A program made the translations under genes and the position numbers. A DNA stretch of 64,000 nt from positions 20,305 through 84,304 of the forward strand of contig NZ_JBMGQR010000012.1 of the NCBI RefSeq assembly GCF_049059935.1, written 5' to 3'. The notes under the pieces are model-generated. The model was not told where the DNA came from. It worked only from the letters and a program-made list of their open reading frames with translations, and made no database searches. Position 1 is the stretch's first letter, and the number at the start of each line of letters is the position of its first letter. Source of the DNA: JAURVT01 sp049059935. Lineage in GTDB: Bacteria; Actinomycetota; Actinomycetes; Propionibacteriales; Nocardioidaceae. Shown here piece after piece: positions 54,343-62,230 of this stretch.

Positions 54343-54358
54343 TACTCATTTTGGAGTA
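54343..54358. promoter_or_regulatory. Inverted repeat in the asparaginase-EEP divergent gap
   Basis: TACTC, 6 bases, GAGTA in an AT-rich patch, 20 bases upstream of the plus-strand -10 box, near its -35 region. A regulator could control one or both divergent genes here. Confidence 0.4.
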
Positions 54359-54378
54359 CAAACCGCGGTCGTGCCGCC

Positions 54379-54384
54379 TAGTGT
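54379..54384 (+). promoter_or_regulatory. Leaderless -10 element for the first FN3-EEP gene
   Basis: TAGTGT, 6 bases before the GTG at 54391. Confidence 0.5.
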
Positions 54385-54390
54385 CGCGAC

Positions 54391-55941
54391 GTGCCTCCTT
54401 CGAACGGACGACGTCGCGCCGCTTCGGTGGTGCTCGGACTCGCTCTCGCCACCGGTCTGTCGGGCCTGTCGGCCCCCGCGTCCGCCGCCCCGACGCCCCG
54501 CAAGCCCGCGGGCGTCCGCGTGGTCTCGGTGGGCGACCAGGGCTTCACCGTGACGTTCAGGAAGTCGAGGTACGCCACGAAGTACCGGATCTGGACGTCC
54601 ACCACCAAGAGCCGTCTCGCGCTGTCCACCATCAGCCGCACCCACGCCTCTCGCAAGGCCCGCAAGCCGCGTCTGACCATCACCGGGCTGCCCTACACCA
54701 GCGCTCCCTACTACTTCCGCGTCCAGGCGATCGGACGCGGGAAGTCGCGCTACTCCGGCGTGATGTCGACCTCGCTGCGCACCAGCACCCCCACGGCGCT
54801 GCGGGCGACGTCGTCGGCCACCGGCGGACTCGCGCTCACCTGGGGCGGTCGTGCGGCGGCCCGGTACGAGGTGCAGCAGGCCACCGACGGGCGGATGTCG
54901 CGCGGGGTGCGCAGCTGGTCCACCCGCAGCGTCTCGCAGTCCTTCAGCCCCTACGGCCTGACCCCGGGCACCACCTACTGGTTCAGGGTCCGCGCCGTGA
55001 ACGGCAGCAGCACCTCGTCCTGGACGGCCCCCGTCGCGCAGGTCGCACGGTCGCGCGGGCTGTCGGTCCGGGTGATGACGTACAACGTGCTGCGGCGGGC
55101 GTCCGACGGCAAGGCCTACGCCGGCGGCGAGCGCGTGGCCTCGTGGTCCTCGCGCGGACCCGCCGTCGTCTCGACCATCCAGGCGTCCGGCGCCGACGTC
55201 GTCGGCCTCCAGGAGGCCGCGGACTGGACCGACCGCGCCGTCGGGGCCGACGGCCCCGGGCAGCGCCAGGCGGACTGGATCCGGGCGCGCCTCGGCTCCG
55301 GCTGGGCCCTCGCGACCACCGAGACCGCTCCGAGCCAGGGGGTCGCCTGGAGGCGCACGGGCCGCTACGTCGTGTTCGACAGCGGTCGGTTCGCCCAGGA
55401 CGCGGCCGGCAGCTGGACGCTGTCGGGCGCCGGCACCTCGAACCCGACGATCGCCGCCTGGGCGGTGCTGCGCGAGCGCAGCACCGGTGCCCGCATGCTC
55501 GCCGTCTCGGCCCACCTGGCCGCCGCGCCGGGCGCGGCCAACGACCGACGCCGTCAGGCCGAGACGCAGAACCTGCTGCGCGTCGTCGCCCAGGCTCGAC
55601 AGGCCCACGGGGGCGTCCAGGTGGTCTACCTCGGCGACTTCAACTCCGACGCCGGCAAGAAGCACCCCCTCGACGGCCCCGGCGTCACGTTCCGCGCGGC
55701 CCGGGTGGCCGACGCCGACGAGGCCGCCCAGGCCGTGGGCGCCGAGAACCGCTACAACAGCGCGAACCAGCTGCTCCGCACGGCACCGGCCAGCGCGACG
55801 CACGTCGACCACGTGTTCGCGCCCGCGGGGGTCGGCGTGCGCACCTGGGGCATGCGCCTGTCGCTGCGCGGCGGCCGGTTCGTCGGCGTCATCCCCTCGG
55901 ACCACAACGCGGTGGTGGCCGACGTCGTCGTGCCCTGGTGA
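54391..55941 (+). CDS. Secreted FN3-EEP phosphohydrolase, 516 aa
   Basis: Signal peptide (residues 1-32, ending APASAAP), two fibronectin type III modules (about 38-130 and 133-225; LPYTSAPYYFRVQAIG, LTPGTTYWFRVRAVNG), then an EEP domain: VRVMTYNVL, VVGLQEAADW (Glu), VVYLGDFNSDAG (Asp-Asn) and PSDHNAVVADVV (Asp-His). Predicted to cleave phosphodiesters outside the cell: nuclease, sphingomyelinase-like or other. Paralogue of the next gene. Leaderless GTG start. Confidence 0.88.
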   Translation: MPPSNGRRRAASVVLGLALATGLSGLSAPASAAPTPRKPAGVRVVSVGDQGFTVTFRKSRYATKYRIWTSTTKSRLALSTISRTHASRKARKPRLTITGLPYTSAPYYFRVQAIGRGKSRYSGVMSTSLRTSTPTALRATSSATGGLALTWGGRAAARYEVQQATDGRMSRGVRSWSTRSVSQSFSPYGLTPGTTYWFRVRAVNGSSTSSWTAPVAQVARSRGLSVRVMTYNVLRRASDGKAYAGGERVASWSSRGPAVVSTIQASGADVVGLQEAADWTDRAVGADGPGQRQADWIRARLGSGWALATTETAPSQGVAWRRTGRYVVFDSGRFAQDAAGSWTLSGAGTSNPTIAAWAVLRERSTGARMLAVSAHLAAAPGAANDRRRQAETQNLLRVVAQARQAHGGVQVVYLGDFNSDAGKKHPLDGPGVTFRAARVADADEAAQAVGAENRYNSANQLLRTAPASATHVDHVFAPAGVGVRTWGMRLSLRGGRFVGVIPSDHNAVVADVVVPW

Positions 55942-55979
55942 GACCGCGCGAACGACGCCGGGACGAGCGCCTCCTCTGT

Positions 55980-55985
55980 TAGGCT
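55980..55985 (+). promoter_or_regulatory. -10 element of the second FN3-EEP gene
   Basis: TAGGCT about 61 bases before the ATG at 56047; the leader has an AGGGGAA ribosome site and repeated GGCATCTCGG units. Confidence 0.4.
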
Positions 55986-56046
55986 CGCCGCGCCGAATCG
56001 GGCATCTCGGGCACCGGCATCTCGGACAGCACAGGGGAACCAGACG

Positions 56047-57879
56047 ATGACCTCCACCAGCACGCGCGGCCTGTTCGCGCGCGGTCGGCGCGGTGCGGCC
56101 GTCGTCGTGCTCGCGTCCGCGATGGTCCTGACGGCCCCCGGCCTCCAGGCCGAGGCCGCCCCCAAGAAGCCGGCCACGGTGAAGACCGTCAAGGCCTCGG
56201 TCAAGGGCACCTCGGTGATCAAGGTGCGCTGGTCCAAGGCCAAGAACGCCACCCGCTACAAGATCGAGGTGGCCACCAACCGCGCGATGACGCGCGAGCG
56301 CCGCGCGGCCGTGCTCAAGGGACGCGTCAAGACCGTCACCGGTCTCAAGCAGGGCACCACCTACTACGTGCGGGTGCGCGCCTATCGCGGCAAGAAGGCC
56401 GCCAAGCCCAGCCGCGTCGTCGCCAAGCGCACGCTCTACGCCACCCCGAGCACGCCGACGATCACCACCCGCGGCACCGGCTACGCCGCGGCCACCTTCA
56501 GCTGGACGCCCGCCACCTACGCCACCAGGTACCGCGTCGTGATCAGCCGCGGGCCGGGCATGGCCGTGCTGCAGCGCACCCCCTGGCAGACGTCCCGGAC
56601 GCGCTCCCTGGCCAACCTCCGCGCCCTGCCGGCCGGCACCTTCTACTACGCCCGCGTCGAGGCCAGCAACAGCGGCAAGGCGTCACGGCTCTCGGCCCCC
56701 AAGGTCGTCCTGCTGCAGCCCTACACCCCGAGCGGCCTCACGGCGGGCCCGTCGTCGGCGATCGGCGTGACGGGCACCTGGTCGCGGGCCACCAGCGCCC
56801 AGAAGTACGAGGTCCAGGCCTCCCCCGACCCCACCTTCACCACCGGCGTCCGCACCAACTCGACGGTCGGTGGCAACGAGGGCTTCGGCGCCGTCAACGG
56901 GCTGACCAGGAACACCACCCAGTACCTGCGGGTGCGATCGGTCAGCGGCAGCATGCGCAGCGGCTGGTCGTCGACGGTGTCGGCCAGGACGCTCGCCCGC
57001 AGCTACCAGCTCGACATCGGCTCGTACAACGTCGCCTGCGCCAACCCCGCGCTGCGCTGCAGCACGGCCCGCCCGTGGTCGAGCCGGCGCAACGCGGTGG
57101 CCGACCTGCTCGACGGGCAGCGGTACGACGTCGTCGGCCTGCAGGAGCTCGGCACCGCCGACGTCGACCCCGGCACCGCCAAGCGCACCCAGGCCAAGGA
57201 CCTCCTCAACCGCCTCGACGAGCTCGACGGCCGCTACGCCTACTCGGGCGGCGGCGACCTGGACGTGGACGGCTCCCACAAGTCCGGACGCTGGCTGCTC
57301 TACGACACCACGAAGGTCGACGAGGTCAGGGTCGACGGCGTGAGCCAGGGCGGGTTCCTCAACATCGGCTACTCGACCGGCACCCGCAAGACCGCCTGGG
57401 CCGTCTGGCAGGTCTTCCAGCACCGCCGCACCGGTGAGCGCTTCGTCGTCGTCGACGCCCACACCGACCCCTACGTCGGCCTGACGTACGACAAGAACCG
57501 CTTCAACCAGACCCGCTCGCTGATCGGCCAGGTCCGGGCGCTCCCTCAGGTGCAGGGCCTGCCGGTGATCTACACCGGCGACTACAACTCGCACGAGTTC
57601 CGCGAGTACGACGGCCCTCGCGCCGCGTTCAACCAGATCGCCTACCTCGACGGCGACGACTGGGCGGCCTCCAAGACCGACGCGGCCTACAACAGCGCCA
57701 ACGGCTGGCGCACCCCCGCGCCCCGCCAGGGCGCGCACACCGACCACGTCTACGTGCCGCGCTCGGTGGGCGTCAGCCAGTTCGAGGTCGACCTCGAGGT
57801 CGACGGCGCCGGGCGCTGGCTGGGCCGCATCCCCTCGGACCACAACCCCGTGCGCACGCTGCTCGAGATGCCGTACTGA
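56047..57879 (+). CDS. Secreted FN3-EEP phosphohydrolase, 610 aa
   Basis: Signal peptide (about residues 1-37, ending LQAEAAP), three FN3-like modules (about 40-125, 130-225 and 230-318), then an EEP domain: LDIGSYNVACAN, VVGLQELGTADVD (Glu), YTGDYNSHEF (Asp-Asn) and PSDHNPVRTLLEM (Asp-His). Longer than its upstream paralogue by one FN3 module. The Cys pair in the first EEP strand (ACANPALRC) could form a disulfide. The FN3 modules may anchor it to the cell wall or to polysaccharide. Confidence 0.88.
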   Translation: MTSTSTRGLFARGRRGAAVVVLASAMVLTAPGLQAEAAPKKPATVKTVKASVKGTSVIKVRWSKAKNATRYKIEVATNRAMTRERRAAVLKGRVKTVTGLKQGTTYYVRVRAYRGKKAAKPSRVVAKRTLYATPSTPTITTRGTGYAAATFSWTPATYATRYRVVISRGPGMAVLQRTPWQTSRTRSLANLRALPAGTFYYARVEASNSGKASRLSAPKVVLLQPYTPSGLTAGPSSAIGVTGTWSRATSAQKYEVQASPDPTFTTGVRTNSTVGGNEGFGAVNGLTRNTTQYLRVRSVSGSMRSGWSSTVSARTLARSYQLDIGSYNVACANPALRCSTARPWSSRRNAVADLLDGQRYDVVGLQELGTADVDPGTAKRTQAKDLLNRLDELDGRYAYSGGGDLDVDGSHKSGRWLLYDTTKVDEVRVDGVSQGGFLNIGYSTGTRKTAWAVWQVFQHRRTGERFVVVDAHTDPYVGLTYDKNRFNQTRSLIGQVRALPQVQGLPVIYTGDYNSHEFREYDGPRAAFNQIAYLDGDDWAASKTDAAYNSANGWRTPAPRQGAHTDHVYVPRSVGVSQFEVDLEVDGAGRWLGRIPSDHNPVRTLLEMPY

Positions 57880-57911
57880 GCCACCGGTCGTCCGTGGCAG
57901 GATCGCCGACG

Positions 57912-59117
57912 ATGACTGCCCAGTGGACACCCCCCGCCGCCGTGCTGGCCGACCTCGACCTGGTGCTCACCGGCACCTGGCCGCCGGGTCGCCCGTTCAC
58001 CGTCGACCCGCCGTCCGGCGCGGACGAGCCGGTCGAGCTGCTCGACCCCGAGGGCGTCCCGCTCGCCGTCCACGACCCCGCCACGGGATCGACGACGCCC
58101 CTCGCGCCGCTCGACCACGGCCCGTTCCGCAGGCTGCACCTCTCCCCCGCCCAGGTGCACGAGCGGCTCGGGAGCGCCACCCCGACGGTGCGGCTCGTCA
58201 CGGCACCCCCGAGCGAGGACGACGTCGCCGCCGTGACGTCGGCGCTGGCGTCCGGCCCCGTCGTCGTGGTGGCCTGCGTGGGGCCGGGCACCCCGCGGGG
58301 CGTGTCCGGCGTCGCCCTCGTCAGGGCGAGCCTCGCGGCGTTCGGCGGACGTCCCGGCCTGGAGGTGGTCGCCGCCTCGGTGGCGGCCCGCGCCGACCCC
58401 ACCGACCACGAGGCGTTCGTCCTCGACGTCGGCCGCACCTTCGGCCCCGACGTCGCCGTGCTGCCGGGCACGGGCACCCTGCCCGCCGCGGTGCGCGAGG
58501 AGGTCGGGCACGACCGTCCGGCGCCCGCCGAGCGGGGGCTGGTCGTCCTGTTCACCGGGCTCTCGGGCTCGGGCAAGTCGACGATCGCGCGGGCCCTGCA
58601 CGACCGGCTGCTCGAGCGCACCCGCCGCACCGTCACCACCCTCGACGGCGACGTCGTGCGCCACCACCTGAGTCGTGGGCTCGGCTTCTCCCGCGAGGAC
58701 CGCGAGACCAACATCGTGCGCATCGGCTGGGTGGCCGCCGAGGTCGCTCGGCACCGGGGGGTGGCCATCTGCTCGCCCATCGCGCCGTTCGCGAGCACCC
58801 GGGCCACGGTGCGCGGCTACGTCGAGGACGCCGGCGGCACGTTCGCGCTGGTGCACGTCGCCACCCCGCTCGCCGAGTGCGAGCGCCGCGACCGCAAGGG
58901 CCTGTACGCCAAGGCACGTGCCGGCGAGATCCCCGAGTTCACCGGCATCTCCTCGCCCTACGACGAGCCCGACGACGCCCTGGTGCGCGTCGACACCACC
59001 GGTCGCGACGTCGGGTCCTGCCTCGACGACGTGCTCGACGCGCTCGTCGGCGCCGGCCTGCTGGAGCCGGGTGTCCGCGATGCGGCACGGGACGGGGACG
59101 GCGCCGCGCGTCGATAG
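57912..59117 (+). CDS. cysC: Adenylyl-sulfate kinase with long N-terminal domain, 401 aa
   Basis: The C-terminal 190 residues are an APS kinase: P-loop FTGLSGSGKST (about 215-225), DGDVVRHHLSRGLGFSREDRETN, ICSPIAPFASTRATVR and KGLYAKARAGEIPEFTGISSPY. It makes PAPS from APS. The N-terminal 210 residues have no kinase motif; VELLDPEGVPLAV and PFRRLHLSPAQV look like a degenerate ATP-sulfurylase/PUA-type region. CysD follows 68 bases later. An ATG at 57912 is used; CAGGAT lies 8 bases upstream. Confidence 0.9.
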   Translation: MTAQWTPPAAVLADLDLVLTGTWPPGRPFTVDPPSGADEPVELLDPEGVPLAVHDPATGSTTPLAPLDHGPFRRLHLSPAQVHERLGSATPTVRLVTAPPSEDDVAAVTSALASGPVVVVACVGPGTPRGVSGVALVRASLAAFGGRPGLEVVAASVAARADPTDHEAFVLDVGRTFGPDVAVLPGTGTLPAAVREEVGHDRPAPAERGLVVLFTGLSGSGKSTIARALHDRLLERTRRTVTTLDGDVVRHHLSRGLGFSREDRETNIVRIGWVAAEVARHRGVAICSPIAPFASTRATVRGYVEDAGGTFALVHVATPLAECERRDRKGLYAKARAGEIPEFTGISSPYDEPDDALVRVDTTGRDVGSCLDDVLDALVGAGLLEPGVRDAARDGDGAARR

Positions 59118-59185
59118 ACTGCTGCGGTTGCCCTCGCCGGGCAGCCCCCGTCCTCTCGCCCCACCGCCCACCCGCAGGAGCCCGT

Positions 59186-60097
59186 GTGTCCCCATCGGCG
59201 GACTACCGACTGAGCCAGCTGGACCAGCTCGAGGCCGAGTCGATCCACATCTTCCGTGAGGTCGCAGCGGAGTTCGAGAAGCCCGTGCTGATGTTCTCCG
59301 GCGGCAAGGACTCGATCGTCATGCTGCGACTGGCCGAGAAGGCGTTCTACCCGGCCAAGCTGCCCTTCCCCGTCCTGCAGGTCGACACCGGCTTCGACTT
59401 CCCCGAGGTGCTCGAGACCCGCGACCGCTGGGTCGACCGCCTCGGGCTGCGGATGATCGTGGCCTCGGTCGACCAGGCCATCGCCGACGGCGTGGTGGCC
59501 GACGACGGTCGCACCAGCCGCAACCGGCTGCAGATCGGCACCCTGCTCCACGCGATCGAGGAGAACGGCTTCACGGCCGCGTTCGGCGGGGGGCGCCGCG
59601 ACGAGGAGAAGGCCCGCGCCAAGGAGCGCGTCTACTCCCACCGCGACGACTTCGGCCAGTGGGACCCCAAGAACCAGCGTCCCGAGCTGTGGAGCCTGTA
59701 CAACGGCCGGATCGCGCCGGGCGAGCACATGCGGGTGTTCCCGCTGTCGAACTGGACCGAGCTCGACGTCTGGGACTACATCGCCCAGGAGCAGATCGAC
59801 ATCCCCTCGATCTACTTCTCGCACCAGCGGGAGGTCTTCGAGCGCGACGGCATGCTGCTCACGACCGGCGACCACGCGACCCTGCGCCCCGGCGAGACCG
59901 CGAGCACCCGCACCGTCCGCTTCCGCACCGTCGGCGACATGACCCTCACGGGCTGCGTCGAGAGCACCGCCAGCACCCTCGAGGAGATCGTCGAGGAGGT
60001 CGCCGTGGCCCGCGTGACCGAGCGGGGCGCCACCCGTGGCGACGACCGCTTCAGCGAGGCCGCCATGGAGGACCGCAAGAAGGAAGGGTATTTCTAA
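59186..60097 (+). CDS. cysD: Sulfate adenylyltransferase subunit 2
   Basis: The catalytic small subunit of ATP sulfurylase (forms APS from sulfate and ATP). PP-loop ATP pyrophosphatase fold: MFSGGKDSIVMLRLAEKAF (about residues 33-51), DTGFDFPEVLETRD, FGGGRRDEEKARAKER and PLSNWTELDVWDYI. 303 residues. The GTG at 59186 has AGGAG about 6 bases upstream. CysN follows with no gap. The final IPSIYFSHQR and MTLTGCVES blocks are typical. Confidence 0.96.
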   Translation: MSPSADYRLSQLDQLEAESIHIFREVAAEFEKPVLMFSGGKDSIVMLRLAEKAFYPAKLPFPVLQVDTGFDFPEVLETRDRWVDRLGLRMIVASVDQAIADGVVADDGRTSRNRLQIGTLLHAIEENGFTAAFGGGRRDEEKARAKERVYSHRDDFGQWDPKNQRPELWSLYNGRIAPGEHMRVFPLSNWTELDVWDYIAQEQIDIPSIYFSHQREVFERDGMLLTTGDHATLRPGETASTRTVRFRTVGDMTLTGCVESTASTLEEIVEEVAVARVTERGATRGDDRFSEAAMEDRKKEGYF

Positions 60098-61339
60098 GTG
60101 GATCTCCTACGGTTCGCCACCGCCGGCAGCGTCGACGACGGCAAGTCGACCCTGATCGGCCGCCTGCTGCTGGACTCGAAGGCGATCTTCGAGGACCAGC
60201 TGGACGCCGTCGAGCGCACCAGCCAGGACAAGGGGTACGACTACACCGACCTCGCCCTGCTGACCGACGGCCTGCGCTCCGAGCGCGAGCAGGGCATCAC
60301 CATCGACGTCGCGTACCGCTACTTCGCGACGCCCCAGCGCAAGTTCATCATCGCCGACACCCCCGGCCACGTGCAGTACACGCGCAACATGGTCACCGGC
60401 GCCTCGACGGCCGACCTCGGCCTGGTGCTCGTCGACGCCCGCACCGGGCTGACCGAGCAGAGCCGCCGGCACGCGGTGATCCTGTCGCTGCTGCGCGTGC
60501 CGCACCTGGTGCTCGCGGTCAACAAGATGGACCTCGTCGACTACGACCAGGCCGTCTACGACCGCATCCGCGCCGAGTTCACCTCGTTCGCGGCCAAGCT
60601 CACCGTGCCCGACCTGACGATCATCCCGATCTCGGCGCTCAAGGGCGACAACGTCGTGACGCGCAGCGAGCACATGCCCTGGTACCACGGGCCGTCGCTG
60701 ATCCACCACCTCGAGCACGTCCACGTCGCCTCCGACCGCGACCTCGTCGACACCCGGTTCCCCGTCCAGTACGTGGTGCGGCCCAAGTCCGACGACTTCC
60801 ACGACTACCGCGGCTACGCCGGCCAGGTGGCCGGCGGCGTCCTCAAGCCCGGCGACGAGGTCAAGGTGCTGCCCAGCGGCTTCACCACCCGCATCGCGGG
60901 CATCGACCTGCACGAGCGGGAGATCGCCGAGGCCTACCCCCCGATGTCGGTCACGGTCCGGCTCGAGGACGACCTCGACGTCAGCCGCGGCGACATGATC
61001 TGCCGTCCGCAGAACGCCCCCGAGCCCTCGCAGGACATCGACGCGATGATCTGCTGGATGGCCTCCGGCGCCCTGCGTCCCAAGCAGAAGCTGGCCATCA
61101 AGCACACCACGCGCACCGCCCGGGCCATGGTCACGAACGTGCAGTACCGCCTCGACGTCAACTCGCTGCACCGCGACCTCGAGACCCCCGAGCTCGGTCT
61201 GAACGAGATCGGACGCGTGCAGCTGCGCACCACCACGCCGCTGTTCGCCGACTCCTACGACAAGAACCGCACCACGGGGTCGTTCATCCTGGTCGACGAG
61301 GCCACCGGGGCCACCGTCGGCGCCGGGATGGTGCTCTAG
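60098..61339 (+). CDS. cysN: Sulfate adenylyltransferase subunit 1 (GTPase)
   Basis: GTPase subunit that drives sulfate activation. G motifs: ATAGSVDDGKSTLIGRLL (G1, about residues 7-24), QGITIDVAYRYF (G2), DTPGHVQYTRNM (G3), VNKMDLVDY (G4), PISALKGDN (G5); EF-Tu-like beta domains follow. 413 residues without the APS kinase fusion seen in mycobacterial CysNC; the kinase is the separate cysC gene. GTG start directly after the cysD stop, with GAAGGAAGG as ribosome site. Confidence 0.96.
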   Translation: MDLLRFATAGSVDDGKSTLIGRLLLDSKAIFEDQLDAVERTSQDKGYDYTDLALLTDGLRSEREQGITIDVAYRYFATPQRKFIIADTPGHVQYTRNMVTGASTADLGLVLVDARTGLTEQSRRHAVILSLLRVPHLVLAVNKMDLVDYDQAVYDRIRAEFTSFAAKLTVPDLTIIPISALKGDNVVTRSEHMPWYHGPSLIHHLEHVHVASDRDLVDTRFPVQYVVRPKSDDFHDYRGYAGQVAGGVLKPGDEVKVLPSGFTTRIAGIDLHEREIAEAYPPMSVTVRLEDDLDVSRGDMICRPQNAPEPSQDIDAMICWMASGALRPKQKLAIKHTTRTARAMVTNVQYRLDVNSLHRDLETPELGLNEIGRVQLRTTTPLFADSYDKNRTTGSFILVDEATGATVGAGMVL

Positions 61340-61406
61340 CCGCACCCCGGCTGCTCAAGGTCCGGGCAAGGTCGGCCGTCCACCGGACGGCGACCGGACC
61401 CGCTGG

Positions 61407-61412
61407 TACGCT
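61407..61412 (+). promoter_or_regulatory. -10 element of the PPTase-like gene
   Basis: TACGCT, 73 bases before the ATG at 61485. The inverted repeat ACACC-GAT-GGTGT (61423-61435) lies just past the expected transcription start, a classic repressor position. GAGGAGG ribosome site at the end of the leader. Confidence 0.4.
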
Positions 61413-61484
61413 GATCCCGATCACACCGATGGTGTCAATGGCCAATCCGGGGGACCATGTCCTCGGTCGTGAGGAGGTGGCGCG

Positions 61485-62210
61485 ATGACGGACGACCGCG
61501 TCTGGCTGTGCGCCCTCGACCTCGACGAGTGGGAGCAGGTCGCACCGCTCCTGCACCCCGCGGCCTACCCCTCGCCGCGTCTGCCCGAGGACGCCCGCAT
61601 CGCGTCCGCGGCCACCGACGCCCTGATCCGCGTCGCGATCCACGAGATCGCCGGACCCGACGTCGACCCGTCCGCGCTGCTCAACCCCGAGGCCCTGCGC
61701 AAGGACACCTCGCTGCCGTTCGACGCCGTGCACTACTCGGTCTCGCACGCGCCCCACGCCCTCACCGTCGCGGTGAGCCTGTCACCCGTCGGCGTCGACA
61801 TCGAGCCGGTGGCCGACACCGTCGACTGGCGACCCCTGTCGCACGGCCTGGTCGCCGGCGCGCTCCGTGCGCCCGACCTCCGCGCGCAGTCCGCCCGCAC
61901 CGCCTACGAGCGTGCCCGCCTGCGCGCCGCCACCAAGGCCAGCGGCGAGGCGATGCCGGTCAACCAGGGCGACCTGCCGCCCCTCCAGCCCGGCTGGTGC
62001 CACCTCGGCGGCTCCGACATCCACGTCCACGACGTCAGCTGGCGCCGCGACCACGCCGTGGCCGTCGCCTCGCACGTCCTGAGCGCCCCCGTGGTGCTGG
62101 AGACGACCGCCTCGCAGGTGCTCGAGCGCTGGCGCGAGACGACGCAGGGCGTCGGCGAGACCCGTCGCCACACCGGCTCCGGGTCGGGCTCGGCGGCTCA
62201 CACCGCCTGA
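61485..62210 (+). CDS. 4'-phosphopantetheinyl transferase-like protein, 241 aa
   Basis: The centre has the Sfp/AcpT signature: FDAVHYSVSHAPHALTVAV and SPVGVDIEPV (about residues 74-108), with the magnesium Asp and Glu. The second family motif (W-x-x-K-E-x-x-x-K) is weak: YERARLRAATKASGEA keeps the final Lys but lacks the Trp and Glu. It may still attach phosphopantetheine to a carrier protein, or be a diverged relative. No carrier-protein synthase lies nearby. A Gly/Ser-rich tail ends the protein. Confidence 0.65.
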   Translation: MTDDRVWLCALDLDEWEQVAPLLHPAAYPSPRLPEDARIASAATDALIRVAIHEIAGPDVDPSALLNPEALRKDTSLPFDAVHYSVSHAPHALTVAVSLSPVGVDIEPVADTVDWRPLSHGLVAGALRAPDLRAQSARTAYERARLRAATKASGEAMPVNQGDLPPLQPGWCHLGGSDIHVHDVSWRRDHAVAVASHVLSAPVVLETTASQVLERWRETTQGVGETRRHTGSGSGSAAHTA

Positions 62211-62230
62211 GCCGCCCGGGCGGTCCCCGT

